From DAIRFP01 sp036794995 (GTDB taxonomy: Bacteria > Desulfobacterota > Binatia > UBA9968): a stretch of 19,013 bases of DNA. The stretch spans positions 1-19,013 of the forward strand of contig DAIRFP010000094.1 of assembly GCA_036794995.1 (NCBI GenBank). The letters run 5' to 3'. The notes under the pieces are model-generated. The model saw nothing but the letters and a program-made list of their open reading frames with translations, had not been told where the DNA came from and searched no databases. Within the stretch, counting starts at the first letter, position 1. Every line of letters starts with the position of its first letter. Shown piece by piece: positions 6,875-14,950 of the stretch. Position numbers and translations under genes: made by a program.

Positions 6875-6987
6875 TCATCGGAACGTGATGCCGCCATCGA
6901 CGTTGATTGCCGGCAGGGGTAAGCCTTGCCGATGCCGTGGCCGCCGCCGATAATGACGACGACTTTGTCTTTCAATCCTTCGATCAT
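6875..6987 (-). pseudogene. Collapsed SDR dehydrogenase remnant (N- and C-terminal ends only)
   Basis: On the minus strand an ATG at 6987 opens MIEGLKDKVVVIIGGGHGIG followed by KAY, a textbook SDR N-terminus with the GGGxGIG cofactor loop. About 70 bases later, in a different frame, the sequence reads INVDGGITFR and a stop (6875-6877), a textbook SDR C-terminus (compare GVDGG in the intact SDR at 4727-5485). The roughly 220 residues that should lie between are missing and the two ends are out of frame. Read from the ATG, the frame stops after 38 residues (TGA at 6871-6873). The simplest reading is a large internal deletion of a once-complete gene. It sits 28 bases after the zinc dehydrogenase stop, so the ancestral cluster probably had two SDR genes. 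Confidence 0.8.
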
Positions 6988-7015
6988 TGAATCGCCCTTT
7001 GGCGAGACGAACGAT

Positions 7016-8110
7016 TCAACCTAAGGCCGGATTGATCAGAGCTTTGGTCGGGAACATTTCCGGGATTTCGCCCCCCACGGCGTGAATACATTTCTCAATA
7101 TCCTTCAGGGGAAAAACATGACTGACCATTTCTTGTACCGGAAACTTGGTTTCTTCGATGAGCCGGAGGGCGGCCTCCGTGGCATCGTTGTCTGCTGTAA
7201 AACAGCCCTGGAGCTTGATCTCGCCCCAAACCAGTTTGTCCATGAGCATGGGCGTTACGGTTTTGTCCCCGGTCAACCCCCCGAGCACCATGGTGGCTTG
7301 CCGGTGCAAACAATCGACAGACTTCACGATGGCGTTCGGATTCCCCGATACATCCACGACCACGTCGCACATTTCACCGTTGGTTTCTTTTCGGACGACT
7401 TCGACGACGTCTTCTTCTTCGACATTGATCGTCCGATGGGCGCCGAATTTCTTGGCTAGCTCCAGCCGCGGTTTGTCGCGGCCGATGCCGCTGATGAAGA
7501 TCTTCGCTGCGCCCGCATGGCGCGCGGCGAAGGTGCAGGAGAGCCCTTGCTGTCCCGGGCCCTGGATCAAAACGTAGTCCCCCATCTTCACGCCCCCTCT
7601 GCGGATCGCCCATTGAAAGCCGTTGGCCATCACCGAGCCGATGAGGGCGGCCGCTTCGGCGGGCAGCGAATCGCTGATCTTGGTCGCGAGAACGTCGGGA
7701 GCGAGGTAAATGTAATCAGCGAAGCCGCCGAACAGGTGCGGCGGCTGATCGCACTTGGTTCGCCCGCCATAACTCGTGCGCTGCCTGCAAAAACGCTGGT
7801 TGTTGCGCCGGCAATCGGCGCAGCGGCCGCAACCGATGGCACCTTTGAGAATGATGCGATCGCCCTCTTTTACGTGGTGGATCGCCCCGGCGTTTTTGCC
7901 GAGCTTTTCGACGCGGCCGAGAATTTCATGCCCGAGAATAATCGGATAATCGACTTTGAGCTTGCCGTGGAGGTATTTAACGTCGGTGCCGCAGACACCG
8001 CCCATTTCTACTTTGACTAGCCCGCCATCGGCAGGAATATCGGGCATGGGATATTCGCGAATCTCCAATTGGTCCGGGCCTAGTAAGGTTGCTCCTCGGA
8101 CTGTTGCCAT
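7016..8110 (-). CDS. Zinc-dependent medium-chain alcohol/polyol dehydrogenase
   Basis: This 364-residue MDR-superfamily NAD(P)-dependent dehydrogenase probably oxidises an alcohol or diol. Catalytic zinc residues are Cys40 in GGVCGTD and His61-Glu62 in ILGHEILG. The structural zinc set is Cys94, Cys97, Cys100 and Cys108 in GCGRCADCRRNNQRFC. A Rossmann segment follows with GPGQQG in place of the more usual GxGxxG and GAHRTINVEEED further on. A strong AGGAGG lies four bases before the ATG at 8110. It is transcribed after the substrate-binding protein gene (117-base gap) and before the SDR remnant and amidohydrolase, consistent with one catabolic operon. Which alcohol it uses cannot be told. Confidence 0.93.
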   Translation of the reverse strand: MATVRGATLLGPDQLEIREYPMPDIPADGGLVKVEMGGVCGTDVKYLHGKLKVDYPIILGHEILGRVEKLGKNAGAIHHVKEGDRIILKGAIGCGRCADCRRNNQRFCRQRTSYGGRTKCDQPPHLFGGFADYIYLAPDVLATKISDSLPAEAAALIGSVMANGFQWAIRRGGVKMGDYVLIQGPGQQGLSCTFAARHAGAAKIFISGIGRDKPRLELAKKFGAHRTINVEEEDVVEVVRKETNGEMCDVVVDVSGNPNAIVKSVDCLHRQATMVLGGLTGDKTVTPMLMDKLVWGEIKLQGCFTADNDATEAALRLIEETKFPVQEMVSHVFPLKDIEKCIHAVGGEIPEMFPTKALINPALG

Positions 8111-8149
8111 GGGACCTCCTGTGGTTTCGACTTATCCAAATTTGGGCTT

Positions 8150-8176
8150 GAGATCCTTCACTGCGTTCAGGATGAC
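8150..8176 (+). repeat. GATCCTTC/GGATGAC-type short repeat
   Basis: GAGATCCTTCACTGCGTTCA followed by GGATGAC lies in the gap between the binding-protein gene and the zinc dehydrogenase gene. It matches, inverted and with changes, 72-100. It is an imperfect palindrome with arms around GATCCTTC and GGATGAC. Its function is unknown. Confidence 0.5.
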
Positions 8177-8226
8177 GGAACCGCTAACGTCGGCGCGCAA
8201 AGTGAAAGACTCTCTTCTTGGTTCCG

Positions 8227-9213
8227 TCATTTGACTTTATATTCCTGGGTCAGCTTGTCGATAAAACCGCTGGCATCGAGTTCCTTTACCAGGGACTGAT
8301 CGGCGAAACGGTCAGGATCTTCCTTCAACACTTTAGGATCTTTTTTGCCGACTTCCTGAATCGGCAAGGCAAAGTATTCTTTGGCTGGATAGAGCTTCAA
8401 AGGAAAGTCATACTCGCGGAAGTTCTCTTCGATCACTTCCCGGTCTTGCACTTTCATATATTTGCCTATCACTTTCATGCTGAACTCTTTGTTGGCTTTA
8501 TAGTAGTGCACGCCTTCGATCATCGCTTTTGTGAAGTTGACCACGTCGGCGCGATTCTTTGTCAGGTAGGGCCGGCGTGACACGAAGAACAGACTGGAAT
8601 AGGGGATGCCGAGCTTAGACGCGTCCGCGATCAACGTCATGCCCAGCTTGCGCGCTTGCAGGGTCATCGGCGGGGTGAGCATCGCGGCATCGGCATTGGC
8701 GGTTTCGACGGCGGCAATGCGATTGGCCTGGTTGCCGACTTGAAGCAAAGCCACGTCGGTGTCTGGTCTGAGTCCTTCGCGCTGCAAAAGATATCGGGCG
8801 GCGAAGTCGGCGTTGCTGCCGAAGCGGCTGATGGCGATGCGTTTGACTTCCTTGAGGCTTTTGATTCCTTTTCTAGCGTAAATGCGATTGTCCATGGTGT
8901 TGCCGAGGCGGCCGAACATGACCAGATCCAACCCCGGCGTCGAGATTACGATTTGCGGCGAGAACATGCCGACTTGAGCGTCCCCCGAGGACAAGGCGGC
9001 AGCCGCCGATGCGGCGCCTTGGATGAAAATGAGCTGAACTTGGTTGCCGTACTTTTCAAACAGATTGGCTTCCTTGGTGATCCAGAGCGGGGCGAATTGG
9101 CCGACTTCGCTGGTCCAGACGACGTTGATGTTGGCCGCGGCGGCGGGTGCGGTTTGCAGTAGAAGCAACCCGGCGAGAAGACCCGCCAGTGATAAATGAC
9201 GAGCTGTTTTCAT
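8227..9213 (-). CDS. Periplasmic substrate-binding protein of SsuA/NMT1-like ABC transporter family
   Basis: This 328-residue exported protein has a clear signal peptide (MKTARHLSLAGLLAGLLLLQ... with AAA cleavage near residue 27). The mature part begins NINVVWTSEVGQFAPLWITK, the usual start of NMT1/THI5/SsuA-like solute receptors that bind sulfonates, nitrate, pyrimidine precursors or aromatic acids. The phrase SGDAQVGMFSPQ and the later ANADAAMLTPP are typical of the two-lobe fold. AAGGAA precedes the ATG. No permease or ATPase gene follows; the next genes are catabolic enzymes, so it either shares transport components encoded elsewhere or serves in sensing. It is the first gene of the minus-strand cluster. 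A second, truncated binding-protein gene starts divergently at 9328. Confidence 0.9.
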   Translation of the reverse strand: MKTARHLSLAGLLAGLLLLQTAPAAAANINVVWTSEVGQFAPLWITKEANLFEKYGNQVQLIFIQGAASAAAALSSGDAQVGMFSPQIVISTPGLDLVMFGRLGNTMDNRIYARKGIKSLKEVKRIAISRFGSNADFAARYLLQREGLRPDTDVALLQVGNQANRIAAVETANADAAMLTPPMTLQARKLGMTLIADASKLGIPYSSLFFVSRRPYLTKNRADVVNFTKAMIEGVHYYKANKEFSMKVIGKYMKVQDREVIEENFREYDFPLKLYPAKEYFALPIQEVGKKDPKVLKEDPDRFADQSLVKELDASGFIDKLTQEYKVK

Positions 9214-9327
9214 TCGTTATTCCTTTCGCTTAAAACACATTTTTAGGTCCATGCTATGTAGACCTCTATTCCTGCTTACCCCTATACTGCCGAACAATTG
9301 TTGAATCAAGGTCAAGGAGGGCTCGCG

Positions 9328-9445
9328 ATGCGAATTCTCATAGCTTTGTTAGGGGCGTTGTTATGTCACGGCACGGTGGCGGCGCAAGGATTGACCCGGG
9401 TCATGTCCGGTTATGCGGCCATATCCGGGCCCCACGCAGCAGCAA
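9328..9445 (+). pseudogene. Truncated 5' end of a second substrate-binding protein gene
   Basis: A very good AAGGAGG (9314-9320) sits seven bases before an ATG that opens MRILIALLGALLCHGTVAAQ, a complete signal peptide, and then GLTRVMSGYAAISGPHAA, the usual first strand of an NMT1-like binding protein. After about 37 codons the homology stops and the sequence becomes CGCAAAG-type and TTCGACGAGCTC-type repeat; the frame stays open to 9666 but reads as non-homologous sequence. It therefore looks like a gene cut off near its start, with repeat DNA at the break. It is divergent from the intact binding-protein gene. The exact end of homology is uncertain by some bases. A short secreted peptide product is not excluded. 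Confidence 0.7.
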
Positions 9446-9449
9446 GCTT

Positions 9450-9717
9450 TACTTCACCGCAAAGACGCAAAAATCCGGTTCATGGTTCGACGAGCTCACC
9501 ACGAACGGGACGACGCAATGTAAATTCAACTTACTTAGCCGTTCGTCAAGAGCGCGTCGAAGGGCGATCCGCTATTTTTTCTCACGACCAGCGCCTCCGC
9601 GGTGAAATCTCCGAATCCTATTGCAACTCGGAGACACAGAGTTCGCATAAGGAACCAACAGCATAAAATTTTTCGACGCGGCGATAGGGCGACGCGGTGG
9701 GAACGAGAAGGCGCTTC
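9450..9717. repeat. Repeat-rich non-coding stretch after the truncated gene
   Basis: This stretch has no convincing gene. It holds TTCACCGCAAAGACGCAAAA (about 9453-9472, CGCAAAG family), CATGGTTCGACGAGCTCACC...AACGG at 9481-9508, and its imperfect inverse CCGTTCGTCAAGAGCGCGTC...GGGCG at 9539-9566. The last two face each other across about 30 bases. The rest to 9717 shows nothing I can identify. Confidence 0.5.
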
Positions 9718-10212
9718 CTACTTAACCAAGGCGAGGCCCAGGAGGGTTACGATGGGACCGAGGGCCGCGTTGATTTTGAGGAGCAGGAACCACTTCCGCC
9801 AGTAAGTGAGCAGAGGCTCCGGCCATAGGTGGGCGCCGGTTGGAAGCTGTGCAGTCAGCGACGCGATCTTTGGCGCGTATTTGAAAACTTGCAAGCAGTG
9901 ATGCAGTAGCATGGCGAAGAAGAAAAAAAGTTTCACGGCGAGGGTGACCGTATAGAAATTGCCTTGGGGAGCGCGTATCGCCTGGTCTTGCAGAATCAGA
10001 TTGACGATCCCGGTAATCAACAAAAGCGCGATGGCCGTCCAGGAAACGGCTTCAAGAGAAATTCTGCCCTGGTTCAAGGTCCGGATGCCGACGCCCGGCT
10101 GCAGATCATGAACCGCGGGACCGAAAACGACGAGAAAAAACGCGATACTTCCCAGCCACAGGGCCAGACCCACGAGATGGAGGAACAAACTTAAGGTATA
10201 CCAGGAAGTCAT
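9718..10212 (-). CDS. CopD/DUF4149-like four-helix integral membrane protein
   Basis: This 164-residue protein has about four hydrophobic helices. It begins MTSWYTLSLFLHLVGLALWL, the form typical of CopD-like or DUF4149-like proteins in which a helix-1 His is conserved. Helix 3 contains a His pair (LLHHCLQVFKYAP) and the last helix ends LGPIVTLLGLALVK. Such proteins are often found near copper or heme oxidase genes, and here it is divergent from the oxidase operon starting at 10372, so a role in copper or heme handling for the oxidase is plausible but inferred. No clear Shine-Dalgarno sequence precedes the ATG. The precise Pfam family would need a profile search. Confidence 0.7.
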   Translation of the reverse strand: MTSWYTLSLFLHLVGLALWLGSIAFFLVVFGPAVHDLQPGVGIRTLNQGRISLEAVSWTAIALLLITGIVNLILQDQAIRAPQGNFYTVTLAVKLFFFFAMLLHHCLQVFKYAPKIASLTAQLPTGAHLWPEPLLTYWRKWFLLLKINAALGPIVTLLGLALVK

Positions 10213-10371
10213 GATTTTAAATGGCGGTCCGCCGCACGCATTCTGTCTAATATCGAGACAAAACCTTTCTAAATCAAGGGCATCTGCGCTTGAATTGGCA
10301 GGGTAGCTGTGTTAGCAAGAGTACAGTTTTCACCTTCACTTCCAAAAACATTATTAAGGATGGTTCGCTAG

Positions 10372-11037
10372 ATGTTGCAATGGTTACCGGAAGACGTGTC
10401 TACGTTTGGTGGAGAGATCGATTCGTTATTCTACCTGATTTATTACATCACGGCTGCGACCTTCATTCTGGTGACTGTGCTGATGATCGTGTTCTTGGTG
10501 ATGTACCGCGAAAGGCCGGGGCGGCGCGCCACTTACACTCACGGCAATACGACCCTGGAAATCATCTGGACAATCGTGCCGGCGGCTATCCTGATTGTGC
10601 TTTCGTTTATGAGCGTGTCCACGTGGGCCAAGGTGAAGCGCGGGGCGCCGGAGACCGACTTCGAGCTCCAGGTGGCGGGGAAGCAGTTTAACTGGGAAAT
10701 CGTTTATCCTGGAAGCGATCGCAAGTTTGGCACCGACGATGACCGAAAGTTTGACAACGACATGCATGTGCCGGTGAATAAGGTCGTGCGTGTCCACTTG
10801 ACCGCAAACGACGTGATTCACAGTTTTTTCTTGCCGAATTTGCGCCTCAAGCAGGATGCGGTACCGGGCCGTACTATTTTGGTCTGGTTTGAAGCCACCA
10901 AGCCCGGCAAATATGAGCTTCCTTGCGCGGAGCTTTGCGGGTTCGGTCATTCGGGCATGAAAGGCTGGCTTTTTGTTCACACCCCGGAAGAGTATACGCA
11001 GTGGGCGCAAGAGAATTTAACCCCGAAGCCCCAGTAA
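10372..11037 (+). CDS. coxB: Cytochrome c oxidase subunit II (CuA subunit)
   Basis: This 221-residue subunit takes electrons from cytochrome c at the binuclear CuA centre and passes them to heme a in subunit I. Two N-terminal membrane helices (about 17-45 and 62-84) precede a periplasmic cupredoxin domain. CuA ligands are complete: His150 in NDVIHSFF, Cys185, Glu187 and Cys189 in CAELCGFGH, His193 and Met196. The aromatic electron-entry region is present in GKQFNWEI. There is no fused cytochrome c domain and no lipobox, so it is the plain aa3 type. A short Asp/Lys-rich insertion (about 114-130, GSDRKFGTDDDRKFDND) extends one loop. AAGGATGG lies before the ATG. It starts the oxidase operon, 55 bases before coxA. 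Confidence 0.96.
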   Translation: MLQWLPEDVSTFGGEIDSLFYLIYYITAATFILVTVLMIVFLVMYRERPGRRATYTHGNTTLEIIWTIVPAAILIVLSFMSVSTWAKVKRGAPETDFELQVAGKQFNWEIVYPGSDRKFGTDDDRKFDNDMHVPVNKVVRVHLTANDVIHSFFLPNLRLKQDAVPGRTILVWFEATKPGKYELPCAELCGFGHSGMKGWLFVHTPEEYTQWAQENLTPKPQ

Positions 11038-11092
11038 GGTAATCCACTCTTAAGCGAATTCATCCGAGCCTGTTAACGGAGGATTAAAGAAG

Positions 11093-13042
11093 ATGAGCGA
11101 TACGGTAGCGGCTGGCGCAACGCACGCAACGCATGCGCACCACGAAGAGCTTGGTTTTTGGCGCACCTACGTGTTCTCCACCGATCATAAGATGATCGGC
11201 CGGCAGTTTCTGTTCCTCGGCCTTTTCATGTTGATCATCGGCGGGCTGCTGGCGATGATGATGCGCTGGCAGTTGGCGTGGCCGGAAACCGCGGTCCCTG
11301 GGGTTGGTTGGGTGCCTGAGCCCTATATGTATGAAGGCATCATTCCCCCCCAAACTTACAACGCTCTCTTTACCATGCACGCGACCATCATGATCTTCTT
11401 CGTCGTTATGCCGATCATGGTAGGCTGTTTTGGAAACTTCCTGATTCCGCTGATGATCGGTACGCGGGACATGGCCTTTCCCAAGTTGAACATGCTTTCC
11501 TTCTGGGTCGGTGCGGTGTCCGGCGTCGTGATGCTCGCCAGTTTCTTCGTTGCTGGAGGACCGGCGGCATCTGGTTGGACGGGCTATGCGACCCTTTCGG
11601 CCAAAGCGGCGTACACGGGCGTCGACTGGGGACAAAATCTTTGGATCATCAGTTTGTTCATCCTCGCGATCTCTTCTCTGATGGGATCGATCAACTACAT
11701 TACGACCATCGTAAACATGCGCGCGCCGGGCATGAGTTACTTCCGCATGCCGCTCACCGTCTGGTCGCTATTCATCACGGCCATCCTTCTGCTCCTTGCG
11801 CTTCCGGTTCTAAGCGCGGCGCTAGCGATGTTGCTGTTCGACCGCACCCTCGGCACCAGCTTTTTTCTTCCCGAAGGCGGGGGCCAGCCGCTCCTCTGGC
11901 AACATATGTTCTGGTTCTTCGGCCATCCGGAAGTCTACGTCCTTGTCCTTCCGGCGATGGGTGTGACTTCCGATCTGCTGTCGACTTTCTCGCGTAAGCC
12001 GATCTTTGGTTATCATGCCATGGCTTTCTCCATGATCGCCATTGCCTTTCTCTCCTGGATCGTTTGGGGTCATCACATGTTCATCAGCGGCATGAATCCC
12101 CTCCTGGGTACAGCCTTCATGATGACCACCATGGTCATCGCCGTTCCCTCGGCCATCAAAACCTTCAATTGGTTGGGAACGCTTTGGGGTGGTTCCATCC
12201 GCCTGACCGCGCCGATGCTTTTCGCCCTTGGTTTTGTCTCGAATTTCCTCATCGGCGGTCTGAGCGGTATCTTCATGGCTTCCACGCCCGTCGATATCTT
12301 CATCCATGACACTTATTTTATCGTTGCCCACTTTCACTACGTGGTCGCTGGGATCATCTTCGCGCTGTTCGCTGCGATCTATTATTGGTTCCCCAAGATG
12401 TTCGGTCGGACAATGAATGAGGGGTTGGGCAAGATTCACTTTATGCTGACCTACATCTTTTTTAACTTGACCTTTTTCCCGATGCACTTTCTCGGTGTCG
12501 GCGGCCATATGCGGCGGATTTATAACCCGATGCAGTATGAGTTTATCCAACCGATGCAGGATTGGAATGTTTTCATCACGGTTACTGCGCTGACCCTGGG
12601 CCTTTCTCAAATCACTTTCCTGCTGAACTTTTTCGCGAGCCTATTCCGCTGGAACGCGAATTGGTTTCGCTTCTTGGTACAGATTGTTGTCTCCGCAATC
12701 TCCGGTTACGCTCTTCAAATGTTTGTCGGCCTTGCGTTGTTTCTGTTAGTCGGCGCCTCGCTTCCGTTGGCTGCTGCACTCATCGCAGGTGTAGTGTTAG
12801 GCGCGATTGTGTTCTGGTACCTTTATCGCAAGATGGGTGAGCTCGGCGAGACCGCACCTAGGAATCCCTGGCAATCCAACACTCTGGAATGGATAGCAAC
12901 GTCGCCGCCGCCGCACGGAAATTTCGAGGCCCAGCCGGTGGTGTACCGCGGCGCCTACGAGTATAGCTCGCCGGAAGTCAAAGAAGATTGGTTGCCGCAG
13001 GACAAGCCACTCGGGACCGGCGCCGCGGCGCGAGCCCACTGA
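11093..13042 (+). CDS. coxA: Cytochrome c oxidase subunit I (A1-type heme-copper oxidase)
   Basis: This is the catalytic membrane subunit that reduces O2 and pumps protons. The 649-residue protein has the expected many helices. Heme a ligands are His96 (TMHATIM) and His415, and the heme a3 ligand is His413 (VAHFHYV). CuB ligands are His278, His327 and His328 (WGHHMF), with the cross-linked Tyr282 in GHPEVY. Glu280 in that motif and Asp126 (TRDMAFP) mark the D-channel and Lys356 (VPSAIKTFNW) the K-channel, so it is A1 type. The longer C-terminus (about 560-649) adds further hydrophobic helices and a hydrophilic tail, possibly standing in for part of subunit III as in some caa3/aa3 enzymes. GGAGGA lies nine bases before the ATG. 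Identification is secure. Confidence 0.97.
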   Translation: MSDTVAAGATHATHAHHEELGFWRTYVFSTDHKMIGRQFLFLGLFMLIIGGLLAMMMRWQLAWPETAVPGVGWVPEPYMYEGIIPPQTYNALFTMHATIMIFFVVMPIMVGCFGNFLIPLMIGTRDMAFPKLNMLSFWVGAVSGVVMLASFFVAGGPAASGWTGYATLSAKAAYTGVDWGQNLWIISLFILAISSLMGSINYITTIVNMRAPGMSYFRMPLTVWSLFITAILLLLALPVLSAALAMLLFDRTLGTSFFLPEGGGQPLLWQHMFWFFGHPEVYVLVLPAMGVTSDLLSTFSRKPIFGYHAMAFSMIAIAFLSWIVWGHHMFISGMNPLLGTAFMMTTMVIAVPSAIKTFNWLGTLWGGSIRLTAPMLFALGFVSNFLIGGLSGIFMASTPVDIFIHDTYFIVAHFHYVVAGIIFALFAAIYYWFPKMFGRTMNEGLGKIHFMLTYIFFNLTFFPMHFLGVGGHMRRIYNPMQYEFIQPMQDWNVFITVTALTLGLSQITFLLNFFASLFRWNANWFRFLVQIVVSAISGYALQMFVGLALFLLVGASLPLAAALIAGVVLGAIVFWYLYRKMGELGETAPRNPWQSNTLEWIATSPPPHGNFEAQPVVYRGAYEYSSPEVKEDWLPQDKPLGTGAAARAH

Positions 13043-13057
13043 AGAAAAGGCAAAAGC

Positions 13058-14020
13058 ATGAAAGCGGAAGGCGTAAGGATGGGTTCATCCATCATCCCTC
13101 AGACTTCATCCTTTTCGGCATGGCCCCACCGGCTCGCCGTCGTTCTCGCCTGTGCCACGTTGCCTTTGCTTTTCATCGGCGGCCTCGTCACTGGCAAAGG
13201 CGCGGGGCTCGCGGTACCGGACTGGCCGACGACCTTCGGCTACAACATGTTCCTTTACCCTTGGTCGAAGATGGTCGGCAATATTTTTTACGAACACAGC
13301 CATCGTTTGGTGGCCTCCGCCGTCGGTTTGCTGACGATTGCGTTGACCTTGGCATTTTGGTTTCAAGAGCGACGTCACTGGCTCCGCCGACTTGGCGTTG
13401 CGGCGCTGGTGTTGGTCATTCTGCAAGGTCTTATCGGTGGCTTGCGGGTGGTCTTGCTTGAGCAAACCTTGGCGATTGTTCACGCGGCGTTTGCCCAGCT
13501 GTTTTTTGCCTTGACCGTGAGTCTAGTGGTATTCACTTCAGCGGAGTGGCGCCGCGCCCCGCGGCAGATCGCCGATGGCGGGCGACTGCGCCGGCTTTGC
13601 GCTTTTACAACCGGATTGATTTACGTTCAGGCGGTCTTTGGCGCCGTGCTCAGACATACGGGCGAGCGAGTGGACATGCATCTGGTTTTCGCCGCGTTGG
13701 TAGCGCTGCATGTCATCTTGATTCTCGTTCGCGTGATGAAGTTTCACCGGGATCTTCCCGGGTTAACCTGGACTGCCGGGATTTTGGGAATCTTGTTGTT
13801 CCTGCAGCTGCTGCTCGGTCTGGCATCCTATCTCGGCAAGTTCACGTCGATGCTGGGACTGCCGATGGGGGTTCTGGTCCTGTTAACGACGACGCATTTG
13901 GTGATCGGCGCGCTGATGCTGGCGACGAGCTTGCTGTTGACGTTGAAAGCTTACCGTTTTTTTGCCCCTGCAAAACCGGCCGTCGGCGGTCAAGTCTTGA
14001 CGGAGCAGTTTTCCCAATGA
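13058..14020 (+). CDS. ctaA: Heme A synthase (CtaA/COX15)
   Basis: CtaA converts heme O to heme A by oxidising the C8 methyl, supplying the cofactor for CoxA. The 320-residue membrane protein keeps the key residues known from Bacillus CtaA: Glu79 and His82 in YEHSHR, His142 in AIVHAAFAQ, His208 in VDMHLVFA and His280 in TTTHLVIGA. It also has the family segment GLAVPDWPTTFG. Two starts are possible: ATG 13058, used here, preceded by AAAAGG, or ATG 13079 (MGSSII), preceded by GGAAGG; the extra seven residues are not diagnostic. The stop overlaps the ctaB start as ATGA (14017-14020). Paired with ctaB it completes heme A biosynthesis within the operon. Confidence 0.95.
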   Translation: MKAEGVRMGSSIIPQTSSFSAWPHRLAVVLACATLPLLFIGGLVTGKGAGLAVPDWPTTFGYNMFLYPWSKMVGNIFYEHSHRLVASAVGLLTIALTLAFWFQERRHWLRRLGVAALVLVILQGLIGGLRVVLLEQTLAIVHAAFAQLFFALTVSLVVFTSAEWRRAPRQIADGGRLRRLCAFTTGLIYVQAVFGAVLRHTGERVDMHLVFAALVALHVILILVRVMKFHRDLPGLTWTAGILGILLFLQLLLGLASYLGKFTSMLGLPMGVLVLLTTTHLVIGALMLATSLLLTLKAYRFFAPAKPAVGGQVLTEQFSQ

Positions 14021-14922
14021 GCTCAAGCACCGATACCGTAGAGCTCACCGGCGTGAATGTCTTGCGCCGGCTAGCGGACCTCGTGGAGCTCACCAAACCG
14101 CGGATTGTCCTGATGGTGCTGGTGACGGCCTTCGTGGGTTTCTATGTCGGCTCCGAGAAAGTTCCTGACTATCTGCGCCTGCTGCAAATGTTACTCGGCG
14201 TCGCGCTGGCAGCCGGCGGGACGCTTGCGCTCAATCAGTTTCTCGAGCGGGAAACCGACGCGATGATGGAACGGACGCGGCACCGCCCGCTTCCCGATGG
14301 ACGGGTGCAACCGCGGGAGGCCCTGTGGTTTGGCACCGCCATCACCATCGCCGGACTCGCGTATCTGGCTCTGGCTGTGAACATCGAGAGCGCGTGGGTC
14401 ACGGCTTTGGTGACGTTGAGTTATCTTTTTTTCTATACGCCGATGAAGCGCCGGAGCTCTCTTTGTATGCTCGTCGGCGCCGTGCCCGGGGCTCTGCCTC
14501 CCGTCATCGGTTGGGTAGCCGCGCGGGGCGCTTTCGACGTCGATACCTGGGTGCTTTTCGCGATCATGTTCTTGTGGCAAGTGCCGCACACGTTGGCCAT
14601 CGCCCGGCTCTACCGGGAGGATTTTGCCAAGGCGGGAATCCAATTTCTACCCGTCATCGAGCCGGAGGGGTCGAGCACCAGTCGCCAGATCATCAGCCAC
14701 TGTGCCGCCCTGCTCGCGGTGAGTTTGTTGCCGACCTTGCTTGGACTTGCCGGGGCCATCTATTTCGTGGTGGCCTTTGTGCTCGGCGCCGGGTTCCTGG
14801 CGAGCGGGGTCCGTCTCGCCATGGAGTCGACCGTAAATGGCGCCCGCAGGCTGCTGTTTGCCTCGTTGATCTATTTGCCGGTGTTGCTGTTGGTGATGGC
14901 GCTGGATCGAGTTCCGTTATGA
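14017..14922 (+). CDS. ctaB: Protoheme IX farnesyltransferase (heme O synthase)
   Basis: CtaB attaches a farnesyl group to protoheme, making heme O for CtaA. The true start is the ATG at 14017, overlapping the ctaA stop by four bases; an open frame continues upstream inside ctaA but that part is a shadow. This gives 301 residues with about eight or nine helices. The prenyltransferase motif is NQFLERETDAMMERTRHRP starting at Asn73, with Glu77 where many relatives have Asp and Asp81 conserved. The second motif LYREDFAKAGIQFLPV is intact. The N-terminus LVELTKPRIVLMVLVTAF is characteristic. The Asp-to-Glu change is conservative and probably functional. The stop is followed directly by AGGA serving the next small ORF. 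Confidence 0.95.
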   Translation: MSSSTDTVELTGVNVLRRLADLVELTKPRIVLMVLVTAFVGFYVGSEKVPDYLRLLQMLLGVALAAGGTLALNQFLERETDAMMERTRHRPLPDGRVQPREALWFGTAITIAGLAYLALAVNIESAWVTALVTLSYLFFYTPMKRRSSLCMLVGAVPGALPPVIGWVAARGAFDVDTWVLFAIMFLWQVPHTLAIARLYREDFAKAGIQFLPVIEPEGSSTSRQIISHCAALLAVSLLPTLLGLAGAIYFVVAFVLGAGFLASGVRLAMESTVNGARRLLFASLIYLPVLLLVMALDRVPL

Positions 14923-14950
14923 GGATCTGCTGTTGAGACAGTCCGAGAGC

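Noticed and set aside
9446..9666. Continuation of the open frame after the truncated binding-protein start
   Set aside because: Its translation comes from repeat sequence and has no protein-like pattern.
11822..12610. Long minus-strand frame opposite coxA
   Set aside because: It is an antisense shadow: His/Asp/Arg-rich translation of a helix-coding gene, with no recognisable domain.
13546..14016. Open frame upstream of and continuous with ctaB, which would give a 458-residue protein
   Set aside because: The first 157 residues lie inside ctaA in another frame and look like shadow translation (Arg/Gly/Ser-rich, no helices); the ATG at 14017 gives a normal CtaB N-terminus.
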